Shown one piece after another: positions 1 through 9,200 of a stretch of 64,000 nucleotides of DNA (positions within the stretch are counted from its first letter, which is position 1; every line of letters starts with the position of its first letter). The DNA lies in the NCBI GenBank assembly GCA_024867545.1, contig JANFNE010000018.1:558001-622000 (forward strand), in the 5' to 3' direction. The notes under the pieces were generated by a model, which saw nothing but the letters and a program-made list of their open reading frames with translations, did no database searches and was not told the DNA's origin. Made by a program: the position numbers and the translations under genes. The DNA is from Phytopythium helicoides. Taxonomy: Eukaryota > Oomycota > Peronosporomycetes > Pythiales > Pythiaceae.

Positions 1-1204
1 CACGCGGATTGGGGTCCTGGCCGAGCTTTGCAAAGTAGTTGACACGAACTGAACTTGCTGCGGATCCATAAAACGCCGCAACAGGGATCACGTTCTCGTC
101 GCAATATCCTAGCAAATCCACAATCGCCTCTGTACCGCTACCCTTGCATTTCGCTGGATCTGGGCAAGTTACAAGCGCTCGAATGGCTCCAATACCCGCG
201 ATTCGGACGCGCGAGAGGCGGTGAAGTAGCAGTTTTGGAGCCAAAGACCTCACTAGTGCGACCGAAAAGTGCTTGATAACCGACACGAGATTGTCGCTCA
301 AAAGCTCAAGGATCGCACAACTCTCGATCGCAAGATCATGGTAGTCGTCATGCGCACACGCAATTAAGATAAGAATGATGTCGAATGCGTAGGCGTGGAG
401 AATTGAACCCGCACGAAGTCGAATGAGGGCGTTGTGGAGCACTGCATGAATCAGTCGCAGCAGCAATAACCGGATTTCTTCAGACGGCTCCTTGACCGAC
501 TTTGTCTGCGCCTTGCTCAGGTTTTCTTTTAATTTCCTCTGCTCAGCATGGTGCTTTTTGAGCTCGGTCGCATCCACCAGCACACGGCCTCGCTTAAACG
601 CTTCAAGCAAGAATGCGTCTCGCGAGAACTCGTTCTGCTGCTCGTCAAACACAAATGGACTGTCAATTCGAGCTGTGATTGCGGGGATCAAGTACGGCAG
701 GTATCGTAGCAGGTCGTCTTCGTGTGCCAGAAAGCTCGTGGCGAGGCGGATGCTGACCTCTCGCACCTTTTCGATGCGGTCATTGAATCTCCGGAAGAGT
801 GGCTTGGCCATCAACGAGAGCGCATCGGCGTCTTCTTCTGCAGTGTTTGTTTCTGCGTCCTCATGTTTGACAACTCGGTTGCTGTTGCCGTTTTGAGAGA
901 GATAGTGCTCCTCCAGCTCCAACGCAGCGCACTTACGTTCGCTTTGCACTTCTGATGCCAGTCGATTGAGCTCGCGCTGCAGGTTGAATGTCTGCCTCTG
1001 CCGACTGCGCATAGGACTCGATCCATTATTGACCGCTATTGTTTTGATCAAATCGGTTGAAAAACTCTTTGCAGCCGATCGAGCGACTGCAGGCTTCTTG
1101 CTATTGGCGTTTGATGCCATCGATCGATTTAGGAGCCGCGCCACTCGCTCGTCCTGGCGCTTGCCGCCCGCCAGCTCCTCCCACAGCGCGTCCGTCGAGC
1201 TCAT
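1..1204 (-). CDS. DNAAF5: Dynein axonemal assembly factor 5 (HEATR2) homologue, 5' part
   Basis: HEAT-repeat cytoplasmic factor needed to preassemble axonemal dynein arms before transport into the flagellum. An uninterrupted frame of 401 codons starts at ATG 1204-1202 and runs off the left edge, so only the amino-terminal part is here. It shows amphipathic helix pairs typical of HEAT repeats, for example RRFNDRIEKVREVSIRLA, LPYLIPAITARI, EPSEEIRLLLLRL and SRVRIAGIGAIRAL. The EPSEE(I/L)RL helix and the later segment resembling KVRVAVIEATG match the order in animal DNAAF5. No intron or frameshift is seen. The first 60 residues are poorly conserved and Ser/Arg rich. An unrelated HEAT protein is possible, but the motif order favours DNAAF5. 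Confidence 0.75.
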   Translation of the reverse strand, partial: MSSTDALWEELAGGKRQDERVARLLNRSMASNANSKKPAVARSAAKSFSTDLIKTIAVNNGSSPMRSRQRQTFNLQRELNRLASEVQSERKCAALELEEHYLSQNGNSNRVVKHEDAETNTAEEDADALSLMAKPLFRRFNDRIEKVREVSIRLATSFLAHEDDLLRYLPYLIPAITARIDSPFVFDEQQNEFSRDAFLLEAFKRGRVLVDATELKKHHAEQRKLKENLSKAQTKSVKEPSEEIRLLLLRLIHAVLHNALIRLRAGSILHAYAFDIILILIACAHDDYHDLAIESCAILELLSDNLVSVIKHFSVALVRSLAPKLLLHRLSRVRIAGIGAIRALVTCPDPAKCKGSGTEAIVDLLGYCDENVIPVAAFYGSAASSVRVNYFAKLGQDPNPR

Positions 1205-1454
1205 TGCCAAAGATTCGCCTTCTTTGCGTGGCGCCCGACCTTTTCACGAATGACACTCACACTAAAGCGACGCGTCGCTTCATGATCCTCGATGCAAAAG
1301 CAAATACGTATAGTTGAAGATACTTGGGTTCGAAACTGTATACCACTTTGTGAAGACAACGACGTCACCGCTGCTGAGCAAAGTGATGCTGCTTTGAGCG
1401 GTGATTACTTGTGGTATATTCGATGTATTCCAGGTGTTTAACCTGTTACCCTTT

Positions 1455-2246
1455 TCACAACTGAATACTGGCGCAACTCGAACCAACGTCGAGCTCCCCA
1501 TCGCTAAAATCGCGGAGTGCTTTCATCACGCTTGCCATATCGACACGATGAACAGGATCACATGCACACATGAGACGAATCATCTTCCACTCTTCATTGA
1601 AAAGCCAAGCTGGCCACCTCGGGAGGCATCCACGCACGACTTTGAACTTCACGGAGCTATCGGGAATTGTCGGCCCCCATGGAACCTGACCTGACACAAC
1701 TTCGATGATGCACATTGCGAATGAGAATACGTCTGAAGCGAAAGTTGAAGGCTCGCCTCTTAGAACCTCTGGTGCCTTCCAGCGATAGGCACCTAAACAT
1801 CTCTCCTTCCCTTCCTCGAAGTCACGATTGTCTACACTCTGATCGCCCATGGCATGGATAGCTTGAAGAGCTGATGCTTGCATTTGCTTGATTTCAGGAT
1901 CTGCAATGTTCAGGCTCAGCAGTCTCTTCGCATCGACGATAGTCTGGTCGGTAAGATCGATACCAGCACCCTTCGCTTCTTCTTTGTCTTCGAGGGAACT
2001 GAGTCCTCTCAGAAGCTTCTCGATTGGACCGTCGGTCTCATCTTCCAGATCGCCCGTCATCTGGTCGAGACGGTGCACTTGAATGCCCGCTGTGTCGCTC
2101 ACTTCATCAAGGTCGTCGAGTAGTTTTTGCACTCGAGCGTGCAGATCGTCTCCAATGGCCTCCGTCATCTCTTTTTCGCTCATTGAACGGTGCATCTCCA
2201 GCGCAAGCTCCCAGCAGCGAATAGAGCTCTCTCTATCCATTGGCAT
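1455..2246 (-). CDS. Truncated TKL-type kinase: helical N-terminus fused to C-lobe only
   Basis: A 263-codon frame starting at ATG 2246 (a second Met follows two codons later). Residues 1 to about 170 are acidic and helical. After that, without any ATP-binding lobe, the sequence enters a protein-kinase C-lobe at the activation-loop end: GAYRWKAPEVLRGEP, then SDVFSFAMCIIEVVSGQVPWG and a degenerate subdomain XI. The glycine loop, VAIK lysine, HRD and DFG motifs are all absent. The C-lobe is clearly related to the kinase at 10917-13793, which has GAYRWKAPEI and SDVFSFAMCIVECVSGEVPWG. It is therefore either a catalytically dead derivative created by an internal deletion or a pseudogene that still reads through. 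No splice pattern that would restore the missing lobe was found. Confidence 0.55.
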   Translation of the reverse strand: MPMDRESSIRCWELALEMHRSMSEKEMTEAIGDDLHARVQKLLDDLDEVSDTAGIQVHRLDQMTGDLEDETDGPIEKLLRGLSSLEDKEEAKGAGIDLTDQTIVDAKRLLSLNIADPEIKQMQASALQAIHAMGDQSVDNRDFEEGKERCLGAYRWKAPEVLRGEPSTFASDVFSFAMCIIEVVSGQVPWGPTIPDSSVKFKVVRGCLPRWPAWLFNEEWKMIRLMCACDPVHRVDMASVMKALRDFSDGELDVGSSCASIQL

Positions 2247-2722
2247 TTGAAAAAATGGTCGAGTTCGCGGATGGTTGCGATGAAAGGAAAATCCAAAAAT
2301 GAAAGTTGGTCGCCGCAAAAGGCAATGTCGTGCTCACATTGTACCCTTTTGTCAAGTTGCAGGCGTTTGTCGCGCCTGCCATTTGTACAACGCTGTGTTT
2401 GGCTACATTGAACAATTTTATTCAATCGACCAAAGATATGATAATCACCGAAAGCTACATATCACCACCAAGGGATGTGGAGTGATCCCACCAGAATGAC
2501 GATGCTTGTTGGCGTTGTTAGCTCAAGTGAAAAAGCTACAGTAGAATTTCGAGCCAGAGATAACTAAATCAAGCTATGCTACTCGCAAATGGGATCGCGA
2601 TGGGCTGCAATCGCATGGTGCCATGCACCCTACACGTGGCGAGCTAAACGCGCCACTCCTTCGCTAACGCAGTTATTCTCAAGTTACTCATGTAGGAGGG
2701 TTGACGCCAAATATCTGAGTGT
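2247..2722. other. Gene-poor interval
   Basis: No coding signal, repeat or RNA gene could be supported here. The short open frames on both strands have no recognisable composition or motif. Confidence 0.4.
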
Positions 2723-3514
2723 TCAAGCCAATTCTTTCCCTGTCAGAAAGAAATTACATCGAATGTCAAACGCATAGAGTCGTACCTCGATCGTTAGACT
2801 GCTGCTCGCGATGAATTTCACAAACGCGTCGCTGACATCTACGACGTGGCGGAACTGAGCATCAACCACTGCTGTGCCTCCGACTGCCGTTGTGTTCGCG
2901 ACACACTCGTTTCCACCATCTCCAGAAGAATCGGATGTAGACCGGTTGACGGGAATGAGCGATGTCTGAGATAGTGCCTCACGGAAAAACGAGTATCGGG
3001 CGAAAACGTGCGAGTGTCGACGTGTACGCAGTCCTTCGATGCGTCCCAGCTCAACAACAAACTGCAGTGGGCGGTCCATGAACTCGTACACCTGCTGCTC
3101 TTCACGATCGTGGTCTGCCACCATATACGGTTTAAACACAGGGATACTCTACTCAAAGTATCAGAAGAAAGTTTGGGATGGATTGTGGAATCGAACTCAA
3201 CGCACCACTCCGCTTTGCGACTGCCAACGACGCAGCGAGGCTTCGATAAACGGTGAGATGGCGACATCGAGAGATCCGACGGCGACGCCAGTGCTTGATA
3301 CAACAGGGACACGCTCGCGGATGGGGAAGAAGTAATTGAGTCCGCCCAAATACACGACGCTCACGCCCAGCAGCTCTCGTAGCATCTGGGTAGCCATGGC
3401 GTCAAGAAATTGACGATGGATGAATCTTGTAAAGCCATGGTCATGAGCGACAGAATTTCTGTACAAGAGCTTCAAAGTCTGATCGAACCCATTGCAGTCG
3501 GGATGCCTTGTCAC
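2723..3514 (-). pseudogene. Orphan kinesin-3-type tail fragment
   Basis: Two reading blocks in the same frame (3514-3197 and 3139-2723) resemble the conserved tail region of kinesin-3 motors (KIF1/KIF13 type). Key strings are VYLGGLNYFFPIRERVPVV, TGVAVGSLDVAISPF, then FRHVVDVSDAFVKFIASSSL followed by TIEV, where kinesins normally continue with WG. A 57-bp GTGCGT...TAG intron joins the blocks in frame. Kinesin similarity stops at a likely splice donor after TIEV, and nothing similar follows down to 2500. Upstream, no motor domain is visible within 2.5 kb, and a GTGAGT donor sits exactly at the 5' edge. I read this as a piece of a kinesin gene left behind by rearrangement. A short functional gene is less likely. 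Confidence 0.45.
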
Positions 3515-4236
3515 TCACTTGGATCCGTGAACTGAGATGACTTGCATAAATAGCAAAGCCGCGCTATCTTTGACAGCCAGAGCAGGTCGCAGTCGGTCTT
3601 GACACTCTCACAGCTGCTTCTACTTCCCTTTGTCTCGGCTCGGCATGACAGCCCACGCAGAGGAACCTCCGACCGAGCGGTACTAGTCACCACCAACTTT
3701 TGTGCTTCTGGACTTTCGCTTCGCTGACCTTCCGTGATTGATTGCTAGCCCGTGTACGCCACGCAAGCGGCTAATCCAGGCCAAAGCCACAGACCGCGAG
3801 ACGCAGCGCATGCTTTCCGACCATATGCCGAAAACTCCGTTCTCTTCGTTCTCTGCAGCCCCACTAGCTTCATCTCCTCATACTTCGTCAACACCAGTCC
3901 CACCACTAGCGCTCAGCAAGGCTGCCAGCTTGAGGGATTTTTGCTCTGTATTCGTGGACTCGGTCATGCAGACTGCAGCCGAGAGCCCTCGACTACAGAG
4001 CTGAGGCGACCCGCAATTTAGTACACCCCATAACTAGCAATCCAACCAAGTATTTAGTATGGAAGCACACCTTCATGGTGCTTAGCAGGAGTTTCCTGGA
4101 TTTGCTACCACCACACCTGAATCTTGTAGCAGAAAGCCATGTAGAGTGAAAAAGACTGATGGAAGAATCAAGTGCTTTTCCAAGCAACCTGACAGGTGTA
4201 TTCTTCCAACGCACACTATGCAACGCACGCTGTCAG
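3515..4236. other. Unassigned sequence between fragments
   Basis: Open frames exist on both strands, such as a Ser/Pro-rich plus-strand frame at 3738-4004 and a minus-strand frame at 3511-3696, but none resembles a known family and codon patterns are ambiguous. It may hold further decayed exons of the kinesin-like fragment. Confidence 0.3.
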
Positions 4237-5104
4237 CTAGAACCCATTGTGGCGTGGCAAAACTTGTGCATACAGAAGTGTCAAACGCCGAGATGCGGAT
4301 GTGCAGTCCGAGGAGCAATCGATTACGGCGCCGTTTTTCATGATCGTGGCGTGATCTTGCTGTGCCCGCGAATCTTGCCAATTTTCCGCATGCGCATCAA
4401 CTATCGATCCGAGTCTCTTGGCGTAATCGCAGTTGGGACACAAGACGCGCCGCAGTACGGCAAGTCGATCCTCAATAACACCGACATGTGTCTTCAACTG
4501 CGTGAGCTGGAGGCTGAGTGACCAACGCTGATGCGTTCCTCCGATCATTATCGTGCGTGACATATGCGAGTACGTAACGGCTACTAGAGCAAAACGCAAC
4601 ACCACAGCAGCACGTAGCCGATAGCTTCGGAGCCTCGAACGGGCGAATGACTCGCACGGCATTCATAGGCACCGCTTTGGAATGTGAAAAATTAGGCCAT
4701 CGCTCTCAACGAGAAGTGATGGAATCCAATCAACAGTTGCCGAATCATTCGTTGCGACCTGGTTGTACAGATCGATCCCTCTCAAGAGTCGAAGGCGCGG
4801 AGCAAACAGCTTAGGCCTCACACCATCCAGCGACCCACCAACCACTCGTCTCCTCCCTCATATCGTACTCCAGTGCAACCTTGTGACGTGCGTCAGCAGG
4901 TTTCTGAAGCTGTCGCCGCCACGCACTGCGTGCCACTGTGGCGGCCTGGAACTGTCGCAAAAGCACCTGCTCACTCTTCTCGCGAGCTCGGTGGTGCTGC
5001 ATGCTCCTCCAATATTCACAGCCATTGGTAACGCGTCCAGAAGCCATAGGGAGCATGTGAGCCCGTGCACGACGAGCCATCGGTGCGTTCATGAGCTTCT
5101 TCAC
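4237..5104 (-). pseudogene. Unidentified, probably degraded gene
   Basis: The minus strand has a plausible gene start (MNAPMARRARAHML, in the frame of 5104-4811) with a basic, helical first 80 residues. One +1 frameshift near 4845 then leads into a block with a normal-looking globular composition that includes RGIDLYNQVATND and VDWIPSLLVESDGLIFHIP. A further block at 4662-4237 contains a heptad-like helix (LQLTQLKTHVGVIEDRLAVL) followed by a CPNC pair. The blocks are separated by stops that an intron of about 90 bp (donor GTGCCT) could partly explain. I do not recognise the family. It may be a lineage-specific gene with indels or a pseudogene. Confidence 0.25.
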
Positions 5105-6149
5105 TCACCACCACATCGCGGCATTTCGGCCGATCTTTTTCATTTTCATTCCTTTTTTTTGGTGTTTTCTACTTTTTGGCTCGAAAGTGTCGTCGCGTTG
5201 TGGGTTGGATAGACTTGGGTTAGCTATGCCGGCGCTTCTGCCGCGTTTTACAGTGTGGCACTTTCGATTTTCTGGCTAATTCCACGGTCGACGGGCGTTC
5301 AACTAATGTAATGCATTCCGACCTACACTTTCTCCTTTACATGGAGAAGCGGGCGACGCCACAATGAGGCAGCAGCTGCTTTCGCCGACCCCCGCAGGCC
5401 GGGATTCTACCAGAAAGCGCCGATCGCGAAACTCGCCGAGCGCGAAACTCGGCGTCTGACCCGCCGGGATCGGGGGTTGTGCGCAATTGCGCCGCGATGC
5501 TCAAGACGAGCGCCGCGCTAAAAAAATCCTGGCTGGAGCCACTGTTGGCCCCGTCACATCTCGCTTTTGGACGCAAAATCCGCATTTTGCCACAAACGCA
5601 AAATTTCGGATCATGGGTTCAGCGAGGATACTGTCCTGTGTAAAACGAGTCTTACAGAAATATACATCACGTGAGTACCACTAAAGCGGCGGTACAAGTT
5701 GGACACCGCGCAGCCACAACATTTCGGCAGGTGGCTAACGTACTGTAAGGGCCAGAAACCACTGGCTCTTTCGGTTCGGAACGTGGCGGATAGGGCACGA
5801 AATGCCCGACTCTTTAGAAGCGTGCAACGTGCTTTTACCCCTCGTGTTACCGCTCTTCGAAAGCGTTTTCCTCCTGTGAATCTCCCGCCTCCAAGCTCTA
5901 CAACCACACATTTAGCCGTCGTTATACCCCCCACATCCTCTGCAATTACCCCTCGCGTTGCTCCCCTGGAGCTCCGCGTTGGCGTCTGAGAAAAAACGGC
6001 GCCGCCCGCCCGCCGCGCCAGCCGCCGTCACTCCCGTCGCCATTATCCCGCCGCCTGGCTCGCGGCTCGCTTCCTCGGCGGCATTCGCGCTCTCGACCGG
6101 GCGACGCGGAAAGGAGGGACCTGCCCGCCGGCTCCTGCTCTAGTGGCGT
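5105..6149. other. Upstream region of the myosin gene
   Basis: No convincing coding sequence. It contains an oligo-T stretch near 5152-5160 and two copies of CGCGAAACTCG about 18 bp apart near 5424-5453. The GCGCGAAA core resembles an E2F-type site. Base composition becomes GC-rich from about 5990 towards the myosin start. Confidence 0.4.
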
Positions 6150-6192
6150 CTGCCTGCCTACCTGCCTACCTGACTGCCTATCTGCCTATCTG
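6150..6192. repeat. Short tandem CTGCCTAC/CTAT repeat in the myosin leader
   Basis: Four to five imperfect copies of a CTGCCTAC- or CTGCCTAT-like unit lie about 80-120 bp before the myosin ATG, probably in the 5' untranslated leader or core promoter. Confidence 0.6.
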
Positions 6193-6270
6193 CGCCCGCG
6201 TCCGTGAGCAGCGACCCGCCCCACTCGCGCTCCCGCACCGACCGACAGCGAGCGACAGGCGCCAGCAGAC

Positions 6271-9200
6271 ATGGAGAAGGGCGTGAGCGTCTGGCTGCGA
6301 GACGCCGAGAGCGACGAGTGGCACCGCGCGGTGGTCGTCAAGCTCGCGCCGCAGCATGGAGACGCCAATGACGTGGAGGCCACGCTGCGCCTGCAGGAGG
6401 GACCCAAGGCGCGCTCCGAGACGACGCTGCGCGTCGATGTGCGCGCGCTCGAGGAGGAGAAGATTGAGGGCACGCTGCTCGCCAACAGCGCAGACATGGA
6501 CGTCGTAGAGGACCTCATCCAGCTCCCGCACCTGCACGAGCCCGGCATCTGCCACACGCTCAACGAGCGGTTCAAGATCAATGAGATCTACACGCTCACG
6601 GGCGAGATCCTGCTCGCGCTCAACCCCTTCAAGAACATCGGCATCTACTCGGACAAGGTCATCCGCAAGTACATCCGCCACGGAGACAAGCGCTCGCTCG
6701 GACACGAGCTGCCAGATATGCCGCCGCACGTGTTTGCGATTGCAGACAAGGCCTACCGATCACTCGCCAGCCCGCTCACCAGCGCCGACAAGCACAGCTC
6801 CGCGCACAGCAACCAGTCGATCCTTGTCAGTGGAGAGTCTGGCGCAGGAAAGACTGAAAGCACCAAGTTCGTCATGCAGTACCTGGCCATCATCTCGCAG
6901 CAGGCGTCCTTGGGAAACTCTATGGCTAGCAGCGGACGCAGAAAGTCGTCTGTGCACAGCGTTGGATCCAGCGACACGAGCGTCATGGACCAGGTGCTCT
7001 CGTCCAACCCGATCCTCGAGTCTTTCGGTAATGCGCGCACGATCCGTAACGACAACAGTAGTCGATTCGGCAAGTTCATCAAGATGGAGTTCTCGTCTAC
7101 GCCCGGCGCCAATGGAAAGGTGCAGCTTGTCGGCGCCACGATCCAGACCTACCTGCTGGAAAAGGTGCGCCTTGCATATCAAGCCGAGGCCGAGCGCAAC
7201 TACCACGTCTTCTATGAGATCCTCGCCGGCGCTTCAGCTGTCGAAAAGGAGCGATGGAAGCTCATGGCACCCACGCGCTTCCACTACCTGAACCAGAGCA
7301 CGTGCGTGAAGCGCCGCGACGGCGTTGATGATGCCGAGCAGTTTCGCGTCCTCAAGAGTGCAATGCGCACCATGGGCTTCGATGACGAGCGGATGCAGAG
7401 CATCTTCGCGACGGTCGCAGCTCTGCTCCACCTTGGTAACCTGGAGTTCGATGACGTCGACAATGCCTCTGGCGCAGATGGCTCCAAGATTTCAGACTCA
7501 AAGCAAACCAAGCAGTCGATTGACGTGGTGCTTGAATTCTTCGGCTGCGACCGTGAGACGCTTCAGAAGGCGTTGTGCCAGCGCCAGATCACGGCTGCTC
7601 GTGACGAAACTTACACCATTGAGCTGCCTGCCAATGAGGCTGAGAACACGCGTGACGCCTTTGCTCGTTTCATGTATGGCAAGCTGTTCGATTGGTTGGT
7701 GGCGCGCATCAACGACACTGTCTCTTACCAGGACGACTTTGGGTCCAACTCGACGTCGTTCATCGGCTTGCTCGACATTTTCGGCTTTGAGGACCTAGCG
7801 CACAACTCGTTTGAGCAGCTTTGCATTAACTACGCGAACGAGACGCTGCAGCAGCACTTTAACCTCACGGTGCTTCGCCTCGAACAGGAGACGTACGAGC
7901 GCGAGCAGATTGCGTGGAGCTTCATCAACTTCCCGGACAACGGTCCGTGCATTGCGCTTATCGAATCCAAGCCGTTCGGTATTTTGCCCGCTCTGGATGA
8001 AGAGTGCGTCGTCCCGCAAGGTAATGACCAGAACTTCGCCCGAAAGCTGTACCGCCAGCACGAGAAGAATGCGCACTTCAGCGCCTCCAAGACGGAGAAG
8101 GCAAACCACCTGTTTGTGGTCCACCACTACGCTGGTCAGGTCACGTACGACTCGTTTGGCTTCTGCGAGAAGAACAAGGATGTGCTGTACTCCGAGATCA
8201 CGAACCTGATGCAGCGTCGCGAGGCGCCCGAGTTTGTGCGTGAGCTCATTTCATCCGGCGCTGTGGCGCAAGTAAACAACGCTCGTCGCAAGTCATCAGT
8301 GCCTGTGGTCAAGGGCCGTGCTGCGAGCTCGGCGGCTAGCTCCAAGCAGAGTCTTGGCGCTCAGTTCCGCACGCAGTTGCGTCAGCTGATTGACACGATC
8401 AACGTCACAACTTGCCACTACGTTCGTTGTATCAAGCCCAACGACGGTGCCCGCTCGGACGTGTTCGTTCCGAAGCGCGTGTGCGACCAGCTTCGCGCCG
8501 GTGGTGTGCTCGAGGCTGTGCGTGTCAACCGTGCAGGTTACCCCGTGCGTATCTTCCACCAGCAGTTTCTCAAGCGCTACCGCCCGCTACTTAATGGCGC
8601 GTATTTGCGTCGTTTGCCCGAGGAGGCTGGCACTGACGACGCGTACGACTCGGAGGAACGCAAGCAGGCGGCATCACTTCTCGCTGACTTCCTTCGTCGC
8701 GCATACGTTGCTCGCTACCCCGATCTGGTTACCAAGAGCGAGTCCAAGGATCTGGAAGAGGTGATCGCCGGCGGTGTCGGCATCCAGGTTGGTTTGACCC
8801 GCGTCTTCTTCCGTCGCTCGGCGATTCAGTTCGTCGAGGCTCAGCTTGCCAAGCGCTATGGCGAGCTGGTTGTGCTCATCCAGGCTGCGGCTCGCGGTCT
8901 GATTCAGCGCCGCCGGTATGCCCACGCCAAGGAGAGCCTTGTGGTCATCCAGAGACACGTGCGTGGATTCATCACTCGCTGCCGCTTTTACGTGCTTCGT
9001 GAGAAGAAGCGCCGGGCCGAGGCTGAGAAGCGCCGCCTGGAAGAGGAGCGTCGTGCCAAGATGGCTCGCGAGGAGCGTGAGCGCTTGGAGGCAGAAGAAC
9101 GTGCTCGTAAGGAAGCAGAGGATCGCGAGCGCCGCATCAAGCTGAAGCAGGAGGCCGAGGAAGCGGAGCGCCGTCGCCAGATGGAGGCTCGTGTGTCCGA

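Noticed and set aside
4159..4521. Plus-strand 120-codon frame
   Set aside because: No family likeness, and it overlaps the minus-strand frame with more protein-like composition.
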